A stretch of 64,000 bases of DNA from Spongilla lacustris. Lineage: Eukaryota > Porifera > Demospongiae > Spongillida > Spongillidae. Position numbers and translations under genes: made by a program. The notes beneath the pieces were generated by a model. It saw only the letters and a list, made by a program, of their open reading frames with translations, was not told the DNA's origin and ran no database searches. Below, one piece after another: positions 1 to 11,031 of the stretch. Every line of letters begins with the position of its first letter. Positions within the stretch are counted from its first letter, which is position 1. The stretch lies in the NCBI GenBank assembly GCA_949361645.1, contig OX442436.1, positions 5,700,386-5,764,385 on the forward strand, read 5' to 3'.

Positions 1-774
1 ACCATACTATGTTGTCGCATGCCTGCCCCGAGCCTGAAACCACTGTCCTATGAGGCTGGATAAGTGTATGGCAGAAAAACTGAAGTGCCTATACAAGAAT
101 CTGAGCTTGATGGTCATTCCACCGTAGGAGATGTGCCTCCTCTGGATGACATTCTGCTGAATATTGCCATGGTCTTCTGTTATGTGTCAAGGATGGCTTC
201 ATGTATTTAAAGCCTAGTTTGCCTGCCACTTTCTGGGGACCCACCTCCTAGTACTGATGGCTGAGAGTTCCATTTAATGTTTCCTCAGCTCAAAAATGAG
301 TGTCATGCATGACAAGCCAGCAAGACATCTCCACCTGCAGTAGTGCTTCAGCAGTGGGACCTTCTTGCTCACATCCATAGGGCCATTTCTGGGGAAGCAG
401 TGTACTGTTCCAGATGGTAGACATTCATAGCAGTTGGAGGTTGTGGCTGTGTCGAAATACACACCAGTGTACACTTTCAAGTTCCTTTGTCATGACTCTG
501 GTAATGGCACCATTTTTTTAAATTGTGTCCCACGCATTTTGACCCTGTTGAGAGCAAAATTATAAGTGGTTGACCCGACAACTTCAAGAGCCGGAGGGCA
601 AGTGCTGACTGCAGTATTCTACTCCTAGCAGAACCCAACCTGACTCTGAATAAGGCTCTAGAGATAGTCCAAGCGATGGAGACAGCAGAGCGCGGTTCTT
701 TAGATCTACATCCTGCGCCATCCCCTGTGCCGCTTAGTGTTCCTGTCAACACTGTAGGAAAACAGTGTAGATGA

Positions 775-2240
775 ATGAAGACCCCATTAAATCCTTCAGG
801 TATGAAGGTATTGCTGTCTCTGTTCAAGTGGATGACAAGAAACAGGGATGAAAGTAAAGACTCACATGGATCCAGATGTCTGATGCACAGCCTCAATTTA
901 TTTCGTCCTCGCCCAGTACCATTAACCATTAGCACTGAGACCAAAAGTGGGGAGGGAACTGGAGAGACTGTTTGAAGACAAGGTCATCAAGCCAGCATAG
1001 TTTTCTGAGTGGGCAGCACCCATCGTTCCAGTGCTCAGTCAAGCCAAATGGTTTTGTGAGGATATGTGTTGACTATAAAGTGACTGTGAATAAGTGTGTT
1101 AAGACAGAGGATTATCCTTTGCCCCGCATTGAAGACCTTTGCAACACTCTCAGGTGGTAAAGAATTTATTACGTTGGATCTGGCAAATGCATATTTGCAA
1201 TTGCCACTGGAAGACAAGTCCAGGCAGTATGTGACCATAAATACACACAAAGGGCTGTTTAAGTACAACAGGCTCCCATTTGGTGTAGCATCAGCACCTG
1301 CGATCTTCCAGTGAATGGTAGAGTCTACTTCAAGGGATGAAGCCTACATTGATTACATTCTCATAACAGGAGAAACAGAGGAGGACCATCTGAAGAATCT
1401 GAATGAAGTCCCAAAGAGGCTTGGCACATGCATCACGAAGGATGGAATTTTACCCACAATGGCCAAGGTCAGATCCATCAAGGAAGCACCAGCATCCAAG
1501 GACAAACAGCAGTTGAGGCCTTCTTAGGGCTGCTAAAAATTCCTTCCAAACCTGTCAACAAAGCTCACACCCTTGCACTCCCTCTTGGAGATGTTGGCAA
1601 TGGACCAAGGCTCATCAGAATGCCTTTGATAGTGCGAAGGAACTGCTGACATTGCCAAAAGTACTGACTCACTTTGACAGCAAAAAGTAGGCATTTGTGT
1701 TACGAACATTAGCCTCAGTGGAGAAAAACTATTTGCAGTTGGATAGTGAAGGGCTAGCCATGAATTTTGGGGTGGAGAAATTTCACAACTTCTTGTTTGG
1801 AAGACAGTTCACCATCTTCACGGATCACAAGCCTCTGAAGCGCTTGTTTAGAGAGGACAAGCTGGTTTATACTGCCTATGTGCCCACAAGTCAGGAAAGG
1901 ACAAGGCCAATGCAGACGTTGAGAAACTACACACTGAACACAAGGGCATGTCTCAAATGAAGAGCTAGGGATGAAGTTTCGTATGGTGGCCAAACTATGG
2001 ATGCAGATGTGGAGGAACATGTCAAGAGGTGTGAAGTATGTCAAGCACAACACTAGGTTCCAGCAGCAGCTCCCTTGCACCCTTGGGAGTGGCCTGAGCT
2101 CTACATGCTGACTATGCTGGCCCATCCATGGGGAAGATGTTTCTGCTGATAATGGATGCATGGCTCAAAGCACACATAATGGAATGTGATACTTTTGCAG
2201 CAGCCTTCATAAGGATGGAGGCATCATTTGCAAGTCATGG
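775..2240 (+). pseudogene. Gypsy/Ty3-type LTR retrotransposon pol fragment, decayed
   Basis: This is a broken pol region, readable only in short segments of different frames. From left to right it shows a reverse transcriptase start (RICVDYKVTVNKCVKTEDYP, ~1060-1125), the RT palm block (FITLDLANAYLQLPLED followed by LPFGVASAPAIFQ, ~1160-1313), a degraded polymerase YxDD-type site (YIDYILITG, ~1345-1370), an RNase H stretch (TDHKPLKRLF, ~1820-1850), an integrase zinc-binding CxxC half (CEVCQAQH, ~2025-2055) and the start of an integrase core (DYAGP, ~2110). Stops and frame changes separate the blocks, so it is not functional. No long terminal repeats were seen. The order RT, RNase H, integrase is that of the Gypsy/Ty3 family. 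It ends abruptly at about 2240 against an opposite-strand element. Confidence 0.85.
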
Positions 2241-3480
2241 TCTACCTGTAACCTGAAGTGTTTGACTGCAAAGACAACAGCCAGGCATTCCCGTTCGATG
2301 ACACTGTACTGTCTTTCGGGTGTAGTCAGACTGCGACTGGCATAAGCAATCACGTGGCCTTCCTGCTCCAGCACTGCTCCGTGGAGGAACACGGACTGGA
2401 GGGTTGCTAGCTGTAGGAATGGTATGGTGAGCAAGATCTGTTGAACCAGGAACTGTTGAAAAAAGTTGCATGTACTCGTCAACCACGGCCTGCAGTTCTG
2501 CTGGGTATGATGGGATGTCATATGATGGCGCTTCACCAAATCTTGGTACAGCACATTCATCCACCCCATCATTTTCCTCTGGATCACTCCTGGTAGAAAC
2601 AGCATAGCACATACTGGTCTTGTCCTGCCTGCCAACTGTATGGATGACTACCTTTCCAATTCGTATGTATACTAGGCTCTGTTCAAAATCCCCTGTGACA
2701 GCGTGTTTAGAAAGGAAGTCCACTCCCAGAATAACAGGCATTAACAAGTGTTCAGCTACCAAGATTTCATGTTCAGTTGTATAAGACCCCAATTGCACCA
2801 TAAGCTGACCATTCCAACTATGTCCACCTGCTGTACGAAGCGACTGTTGTCCTAATTAAACATGCCGCAGGAAGGTACGCCTTGTCTACTAAGGAAACGG
2901 TTGAACCTGAATCTACCACAATTCTTACATTGCTAGCACCCAGCTTTCCTTCAATGATGGGTACATGCTCACTCGAAACGGCAGTGATAAATTCTTGGGC
3001 CTCTAGACACGAGCAGAACGACCTGTGGCCCTTGAAGTGGTCATTCCCAGTCCATTTCCCTGATGCTGACAATCTCTTGCTACATGTCAAGGTTGATTGC
3101 AGCTGTAGCACACTGGCTGACGTCTTGGCTGTCTGCAGTTCCGCGAGAGGTGTCCAGGGCGGTTGCAATTATAGCATCTGACTGAAACAGAAGTGGGGGG
3201 CTGAACGGCAGCAGTAAATGTATGTTCATGAAGTTTCAAGGTTGACATCTGCTCTGTGAGGTACTTGACGCTGTCTTGCAAGGCTCGTACTTCAGGACAC
3301 TTAGCTGCATCTGTGACTGTGGCAACTGATAACGCGGACTTATCCACTGATACCGTTAACAGGAGCTTGGCGCTGGTAACTGCAGCATCGATGGTTGTCG
3401 TGATGTCAGGGTTTGCTCGCTAAGAATTGCTGGAACAGTATTTTGTTCTTGCTATCTTCTTCTAGATCCAGCACAGCTGC
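2235..3480 (-). pseudogene. Second Gypsy-type fragment: gag knuckle, protease and RNase H, RT deleted
   Basis: On the minus strand the remnant begins with gag-like sequence and a CCHC zinc knuckle (CYNCNRPGHLSRNC, ~3140-3180). A retropepsin-type aspartic protease block follows (VRIVVDSGSTVSLVDKAYL, ~2880-2940, with the DSG catalytic motif), then a linker with a second conserved stretch (VILGVDFLSKHAV, ~2695-2735). It then jumps to an RNase H segment (EQEGHVIAYASRSLTTPERQ, ~2310-2375, and RECLAVVFAVKHFR). The entire reverse transcriptase palm is missing between the protease linker and RNase H, so this copy has an internal deletion as well as frame breaks. It abuts the plus-strand fragment at about 2240, so two different insertions lie in opposite orientation. 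No terminal repeats were recognised. Confidence 0.8.
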
Positions 3481-5180
3481 ATCCAGGAGTCGCTTTAAAT
3501 GATGTAGATACATGTGAACCGTCTCGCCAGGGCGTAGTTTGCGCAATTGACATATTCTAACTTCTTGTTAACAATATTAGTATATTGGTTAATTATAATA
3601 TATTAATTATATCATAATAATACACGGACGTCTAATAATTACACAATAATAACACACTAAATAATAATTGCTCATTAAACAGACTACTACAAAGTACCTA
3701 AGCCTAACTAATATTTCAGACACAGTCTACTCAAATGATTGGGGCAGGCTTCTCGCAAAATAGCTCTTGCTATGCTACGAGTTAGCACCAGACTAAGTCT
3801 GCCAAAAAGATCAGCAGTGACCTCACTTTTCGGCAGAGAAACACAGATGGTTATGTATTTTTTATTAACATAACTTCTTGATAAAAATATTAGTATATTT
3901 GTTTTCTATTTCTAATTAACACAAATGTACATGCTCAGTTTGACATTTCTTTTTCCAGCGTTTTAACCAGTGACAATGATACTTGCACACATATTGAATA
4001 TCACTTCCCCTAACACATTTATGTGCATGTACATGTACATGTCACTGATATATACATGTAAATGTATAACAAGGAATTAAACCCAAAGTGTACATGACTA
4101 TATCGCTTACATGTACAGGCTTGCGTGCAGTGTGTGACCTCTAACGTCTCAAGCTGTCATCCATACAAGTATGCGTACATGTAGTAGTTGGTAAAAAGCA
4201 CATGTTGAGAGCCTGCATGTATGGTTTACAGGAGAGGTCAATCTGGTCCTCTCTGTAGTGAAGGAGAGAAGTTTTGTAAGCATCAACACCAACTGAATTA
4301 CTGTAAAACATACACTATTATAATCTACTGTTTTCATCGTGCATCAATGCATATAATTATGTGGTAGTGATGTACTTACTTACACCTACTTTTTAAAAAT
4401 TAAGTGTCGTTGGTAAAACATGCAGGGATGTTGTTGCATGTGTGCATGTGTACAGCATGTGTCATGTGTGTGCACATGCATTTGTACATAAGTGTACCTG
4501 CCTGCAACTGCCAATGGCGCTGGTTGGTGGTCGTTTCCATGAACTACTCACAAACACTACCAGCACTCCTCAGCAAAGTAGTGGTCAAGAAGTCCCCCAA
4601 GATGATCCTGTTTCTTCTGCCCTCCTGTTCCACACACAGCATTAATAAATAAAGTACATTATGGCAAAGACATTGTCTAAATGACACATTGGATACTTGG
4701 GGGGTTGGGAGATCAATATGTAGATCTAAATACAGACCTGGGGATGGGGTTGCAAGGTCTATCACTCCACTGAGTTGGTCCAGTAGCACACCTTAAGAGA
4801 AGAAAGCCATCCTCTGTTTGCATGTACCCCTCTGCTCCCTCAGTCCTGTGCCCTGTGCAGCCACATGTACGTACATGCGATGACTCTTAAGTGAACACAG
4901 TCCTTGGAGACAGTAGTTGGAACAGGTTCTTGTTGAATGGGAATCTCTCTCAAGTCCAGGTGATGGGATACCTTCAGGAGATAGTCATGGCACCTGCAAA
5001 AGGAACTTTTGAAATACCACACGATCGTTATACACACAAGGTGCATGCACACCTGTCTTCACACGAGTAATCACACGCTGATCGCTGCGCTCCATGTGAC
5101 GTCTGTGCTCTTCTTTACCTACACTTGGAGGCAACAAGACAAACAGGTTACACAAAAGCCACTTCAAGGCAAACACATAT
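3481..5180. other. AT-rich intergenic stretch, no convincing gene
   Basis: Bases 3481-4400 are AT-rich with short poly-A/T runs and many TACATG words; no exon or RNA gene could be supported. From 4480 to 5130 short open stretches with possible splice signals occur on both strands (for example plus 4505-4645 and minus 4855-5122). They do not join in a consistent phase and resemble no family I recognise. Confidence 0.5.
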
Positions 5181-5181
5181 G

Positions 5182-5715
5182 CTAATCCACTTCAAGGATT
5201 TTTCCTCTAGTTGGATCAGATAACAGACAAACAAATGCTAATCCCCTTTCAAGGTGTTTACCTCTGGTTGGATTAGACAAGAGACAAACAAATGCTAATC
5301 CACTTTCAAGGCGTTTACCTCTGGTTGGATCAGGCAACAAACAAATGCTAGTCCCATTCAAGGCATTTCCCTCGAATTGGATCAGCAAGGCAACAAAAAG
5401 GTCTAATCCACTTCAAGGCATTTCCCTCTAGGTGGATCAGGCTACAAACAAATGCTAGTCCCATTCAAGGCATTTACCTCGAATTGGATCAGCAAGGCAA
5501 CAAAAAGATCTAATCCACTTCAAGGCGTTTACCTCTGGTTGGATCAGGCAACAAACAAATGCTTATCCAATTCAAAGCATTTACTTCTTATTGGATCAGC
5601 AAGGCAACAAACAGATCATCCCAATCCACTTCAAGGCATTTGCCTCTGGTTGGATCAGGGAACAAGGCACACAAAACAGCTCTGCTAATTCCCTTACCTC
5701 TAGTTGTATCAGGCA
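5182..5715. repeat. Tandem array of ~60-bp units
   Basis: About nine imperfect copies of a unit of roughly 55-65 bp. Each contains AATCCACTTCAAGGC, then a TTTACCTCT-like core, then GGTTGGATCAG and AACAAACAAATG. Within each unit ATCCA and TGGAT form a short inverted pair around the core. Open frames across it are repeat artefacts. Confidence 0.85.
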
Positions 5716-6470
5716 GTAAGACAAAAAGGTTTACTTGTTTCCTTCTGCAATCATGCGGTAGTCTGTTCAGGCCCCATTGCAACATGTTGCCTGCAGTACC
5801 TAGTGAAAAATATTTTACTTTTGAGATGCCTTTCTCTGAAATGATTTAAAGCATGCCAAGAAAGACAACTGTCAATCTTATGTCTTAAGTTGTTCTGAAT
5901 TCAGACATGCAGCTTCAATTCTAATAGGTGATTAAAGTCTAATGCTACATGCATGATGTAAACAGTTGGCTGGTAACTTTTAACTAACCTCCCCTTGACA
6001 CATGTATTTATGATGTACATGTGCATTCATACTCCTGTTAATTCCATGTCCTATCAGTTGTTTTGTATTCTGAAAGCTTCAGTATGGTACACTAACAAGC
6101 TAATTAAATTCAAAAGGTACATGCATGTAAATGGTTGGCTGGTAACTTTGAACTTCAATAACCTAGCACCTGGATGATTCCAGTGTTGCCTATTGTGATC
6201 ATACTATGTCCACCTATGTAGCTCTAGGTAGAATACCGCACAACAGAAAACATTCAGAGCAGTGACAGCTAGTACAATATGCAGAGGCAAAAGCTATGCT
6301 GACAGTACAATAGTGTAATCACAAAATATGAATCAAACTAAAATTTGTAGTATCGATTTTCTAATTTGTATATAAATTAAGTATCCAAACAAATCACCTG
6401 GTAGGGAATTCAATGTAATGTATTTCAATGGACACGTGCATGTCCTAAGCCAGTCCCCACTAAGTATAAA
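5716..6470. other. Non-coding stretch
   Basis: AT-rich unique sequence. No open frame with splice support, RNA gene or transposon motif was recognised. Confidence 0.4.
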
Positions 6471-6477
6471 CTGGTAC

Positions 6478-6945
6478 TTTGAAAACTCACCCCTGTCCTG
6501 CAGAATGATATTCCTCCACCTTCCCAAGGGATTTGCCTCTGGGTCCTCCTTCAGCAACTAATCCGTGTGGAGAGAAGAGGTACGCACACTGTAAGAGATG
6601 GACAGCTACATGTAGACATGCCTAGCTTGTTGTATTTTACATCTGTATTGTGCAATCATTATGGTTAGATTTATTATGCTGCAAATTACTCGTGTATGAC
6701 TTCCATAACAAATGTATAAACACACTGTAGCATGAGCTATGAAAAATAGTACACCCCATAATTAGTGTTGTGATTTTAATCTATTCATAGCCCTGGACAC
6801 ATTTCCCTGCACACATAGCCCTGCACACACAGCCTGCACACATATCCCTGCACATGCAGCTCACCAGTGCTCATAGCTCTGCAGGCTTCTGTGATTGCCC
6901 CTCCCAGCAGTAGCGGTGGAGAGAAGTCAATGGGGGAGGGAATGG
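6478..6945 (-). CDS. Two candidate exons of an unrecognised minus-strand gene
   Basis: Two minus-strand blocks look spliced to each other. The upstream block (~6945-6858) reads SPIDFSPPLLLGGAITEACR and ends at a GTGAGC donor in phase 1. The downstream block (~6556-6478) starts after a TTAG acceptor, reads VAEGGPRGKSLGKVEEYHSA and ends at GTGAGT. The phases agree. No start, stop or family could be found, and further exons upstream or downstream were not resolved. This is a partial hypothetical gene at best. Confidence 0.3.
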
Positions 6946-8270
6946 AGATCCAGCAGTGGCTTCAGTCCCTCCTTGACAGCATGACATGCTCAGGAATTGC
7001 TGTAACCTACACATGTATCAACAGATTCACCAGACACAACTTCTTTGTGGCCATGGGCCCAGCAGGCTTCTTGGCTAGTTTATAAGTTTTTAATCCTTTT
7101 TTTTTCACCTCCCCACAAACACAATTGCCCACCCTGGGAAGGGGTGGTGGCCTTGTCAAGGAAGAGGGAAGAGAAGTGTGAGAAAGGGGCAGCGGCAGAT
7201 CCATGGTGTGTGAGGGGTGGGCACGTGCCCAAAGTGCCCACCCCCCTCCACCCATGGACCTGCGGCTTAAGGACAGGGAGGGGTAAGGCTTCTCCAGTTG
7301 GGAGAGCACTATTGGGTGGGCATGCCCAAAGTGCCCTCCCCCTGGACACCCTCAAGAGAGAAAGAGGAGGAGACATGGAGAGTGGAACAAGTACTCCCAC
7401 CCCAGTACAGCTACTATGTGGGTGTCCAAACCTAAGGACACTAGTGCACTAACCTTCACAAAAATGTCTAATTTATTTTAAATGGCTGCATCTCACACCA
7501 ACGGGGCAAAAGAAATACAAGACTGAACATTTTGGTAACTGTTTTCCAATCTGTATTTTATGTATGTGATACCACTAAATGAAAGCTAGGGGACATTCCT
7601 GCCTAAAGGGACTGCAATAAGAAGCACAAGAGAAGGATGCTAAGGTCACTAAGCGTACGAAGCTAGAGACAGAAGGTATAAAGCGAGATACAAGAGCTAG
7701 AAGAAAATTGTGCTTGAGATTCCTGACCACACACATGAAGTACATCTTGGAAAAAAGTATACGCAAAAGAGAGTCTGAATTTAATTACCCATCATTGAAG
7801 TGAGATGCAGCCTGTTAACCCAACTCACTTCCCTCCCCCTCCCTCCCTCCCAACCTGCACATGCTGGAGGAATGGTGACAGGGCCAAGGCCAGCACTGTT
7901 AACTCAAACATCTATTCTATGGCAAAGCTACCTTACTCTTCCACCTACATAGCTACAATTTACGTCAGTTTGGTACCAAATGCACTGCTATGTAGGTATA
8001 TTTGGAACCCAAATCACACTTAGAAGATTTTCAGATCATTTTGACTATTGATACTTGCAGAAAATACTAAATCCTCCAATATCAAAATTTCTCTGAAACT
8101 CTTGCACACACATACATGTACATATACACATTTAGGAGCATGCATAACAGAACCCAGTCCCTCACAACACACGCTCACTCCTAAGCCCTTTAACCCAGTC
8201 CTAAGAGCATGTCAGCCTGCCTTATTAGCAGTGGAGTACTTAACATGAACAATGGTACCATTGTATACGT
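6946..8270. other. Non-coding stretch
   Basis: Contains a G/C-rich patch (7130-7400) with long open frames on both strands that lack homology and splice support, then AT-rich sequence. Nothing else was recognised. Confidence 0.4.
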
Positions 8271-8276
8271 TAATTG

Positions 8277-9040
8277 ACTTGGGCTCGGATATACTGCATG
8301 AAGTGAACCAGAAATGATCTCTCTTCCACAGGAGGGTTCACAACAGAAGGTGTCTCCTCAATGATGACAATGATCTCATCAGCATCACTGAGGTGTAGGA
8401 GGACAACATACATGACGGGGGCACATGTGGAGGGCACATAGGAGGATATAGAAGAGAAGCAAGGGGAAGAGAACACATGGGCAGAGCCTCGAGCATACTC
8501 ACCACCTCCTCCACATCCCCTATGGAGAGCAGCTGTGCCCTCGGCTCTGCAACATTGGCCTCCAGAATTGAGAGCCTTCTCTCCTGTCTCTGAAAGGAGC
8601 AGATAATACCGATGAGTTGGATTATTTTAAAACACTTTAGTAATTTAACACTGTGTAATAATCACGTGTAGTGAGGGATATGTGGTAAGCTAATTGTTTG
8701 CCCAAAAATGTAATACTATAATTATTGTTTCATTTCTATTCACGGCATTTTATTTGATGCGCACTCCACACGCAATGTGCAGACATACTCGCTCTTCGGA
8801 TCGGGTCTGAGTACGAGAACTATAGGCTAAATTTAAAAACATTAATCCGTATGATTATTGGCCTTGCATGCCGCCGTCGCCACCACACCACAGCACCACT
8901 AAAACCTGCACATGTACAGATACTATTACATACAATGGAGAGAGGAAAAGCACGGAAGAGAGCTGGGCACGTGCGCGCATACAACCATGACTCGAGGATA
9001 ACGACCTAATACATCTGCATGCAGCTGACTTACCATGGGC
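8277..9040 (-). CDS. Possible small coiled-coil gene (partial model)
   Basis: Two minus-strand blocks with splice-like borders. Block 1 (~8594-8505) follows a CTTTCAG acceptor, reads RQERRLSILEANVAEPRAQL then LSIGDVEEV with heptad-like spacing, and ends at GTGAGT. Block 2 (~8397-8277) follows CCTCAG, reads DADEIIVIIEETPSVVNPPV then EERSFLVHFMQYIRAQ, and stops at TAA ~8275. A CpG-rich segment and a short ATG-containing block (~9040) lie upstream. The splice phase between blocks 1 and 2 does not fit, so the model is incomplete or wrong. No family assignment is made. Confidence 0.3.
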
Positions 9041-9429
9041 ATGGCGTCAAGGCAAATGCTTTACATGTACGTAGCATGTCGCTTGCATGCGCCGGAACCT
9101 TTTTCCACCGCGGCCATTATGCCCCGTATTTATAAATGCATAAAAAGTTCCCAATAGAAATGGAGAAGGAAAAGACGAACAGAGGCCTACTCTGCTTACC
9201 TGGCTGCCAACGCACGTTGCAGCCGTCATGGACTCATGGTACCTGAAGCACAATGACATGGGAGAAGTTGTAGCCTTCTAAGCCTTGTAGGTCGCGGTAG
9301 TGGTAGAGGAATGAAGCTGCGTGTGGATAAATACTGGCTGGAAATACATATAAACACAGAGGTGTACCACTCACAGGTTGTACAGGAACGATGGGAGCAC
9401 CGGAGCAGCCGTGTCTGAGCACGAAAAAG

Positions 9430-10960
9430 TCAGAATGTTAGAAACGATAACTGCGCATGCGCGCGCCTAAGGCGGCACTTCTTTTTCCAGGCTATGATTA
9501 TAATTATAATTATAGTTATCTCTGCGCAGCTATACAGTTCGAGTTAATTCTTATATCTACCAACCCGTCCCTTCAGTCCCCAATATAGCAGTATGCGCAT
9601 TTGTGTCTTTGTCACTCTCTATAGAAGTCCATCTAGTCTAGCCTGTATGTCACATAACCTGGTATTTGAATATGTTTGTACTGCTTCATTCTGGTGGTTG
9701 TGTACATGTATGTGGCTGATCTATGGTACATGTAGAAGATCTGCATGTGATTAAACCTTTGGAACCATTCTAATATCAATGGATAGCTCCTCCTCCATAC
9801 ATGTAGATTACCATTGATGAGGAACTGCTGACTGAAGCCATTGTACTACAGCTCAGTTTGTGCATTGAAAGGCCTGACCTATGCTGATCACACCTCATAC
9901 ACCTGCACCTCTCCTCCTCCTCAGGCCTTCCTGTTCCTCCCTCCATCATCCATTGAAGCATGCCCCTCCCCCACTCAAGCACCCTCTTAGTTATAATACC
10001 TCCCTGTTGAGGAACAGGTGGGCGGAGGCTAGTAGCAGACCCTAGCAACACCAGTGCTCTGAGCAGGATAGACTCTGCCTTGCTTGAGGGGTGCCTTCAT
10101 GACAGTGACCACAGCAAGTCTCCCAAGCCCTTCTGCACAACTGGGAGGGGGGGCAATAGGTAGTGTTGGGGGAGGGGGCATAGGGAGTATTGGTGCAGGG
10201 GACTAACTGGCAACTATATTTAACAAGTACATAAAAATATTCTCTATATGACAAAGTTTTGTTGTATATAGGATTTGAAGGCAATGGGGGGGGGGGGGGG
10301 GGGGGGTCTATTATACGTTTTTGTGCTAAATTAACAAATACAAAACTATCCTTATTGGATCCTTGTTCACTTCCTTTTTACACCACCATTGCCTTCAAAT
10401 CCTATATACCATGCACCAATGTTCTCAGAGCCGGATGTTTTTACTTACTTGTATAATATGAATGAAAACAGACAATTAAAAAACATATACCTAAATTAGC
10501 AAGCATAAATGATATCCGACTGTCTGTTGGGCTCTATCAATGGCCATTGCCCTGGTGTGTCCCATATTGGCATCCATGTGTGGCCACTCCTGTTAACAGC
10601 AGGGTTAAATATACTAACACTGCGTAAGCAAAACCCACCATCTTCACAATAGTTAACGGACTGTCATGAATGAATCACAAGCCAAGCAGATGCATTCACC
10701 TTGATCACTAATAATTAATAATGAAGTGTGGGGTCTCATTGTAACATAAATCACCACTGACATGTACGGACTGAAATGGAAATACATACCAAATATGCAG
10801 TAGAACAACACAGTGACATACCAATATGCAATTTAAGCTAAACTCTTCACAGATCATCATACCATCGAGCCGCATTCTTCCCATTGGAATCTGCCATTGA
10901 CCTGACCTGCTCAGTAGGCAGGAATCCTTAATATGGCGTGTTTAGCTAGAGCCAATGTTG
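9430..10960. other. Intergenic region without a supported gene
   Basis: Unique sequence with one short plausible plus-strand open stretch (~9808-9885, ITIDEELLTEAIVLQLSLCI) flanked by a possible AG acceptor. No neighbouring exons could be attached to it. The hairpin element at 10264-10409 is listed separately. Confidence 0.4.
10264..10409. mobile_element. 146-bp hairpin element with perfect 24-bp inverted termini and poly-G core
   Basis: The arms at 10264-10287 and 10386-10409 are exact reverse complements over 24 bases, starting GTATATAGGATTTGAAGG. They enclose 98 bp that begins with an uninterrupted G run of about 25. No target-site duplication is obvious. It could be a small foldback/MITE-type element or a local inverted duplication. 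Confidence 0.6.
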
Positions 10961-11031
10961 TAGCCTATCCTTCAAGATCATTGCAACACAATAGACTATT
11001 AATCATTTTGTATGAATTCTTGTAATGTAAA

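Noticed and set aside
4840..5052. Possible stomatin/SPFH exon (DLREIPIQQEPVPTTVSKDC, minus strand)
   Set aside because: It resembles the stomatin motif DLR..I..QEv.TKD only briefly. No neighbouring SPFH exons were found and other frames are equally open.
7007..7452. Opposed 100-135 codon ORFs in a G/C-rich patch
   Set aside because: Both strands are open because of base composition. No splice signals, start context or homology support either.
8505..8594. WASHC3-like coiled coil
   Set aside because: Only a short heptad-like stretch is similar; the splice phase to the next block fails and no family-specific residues follow.
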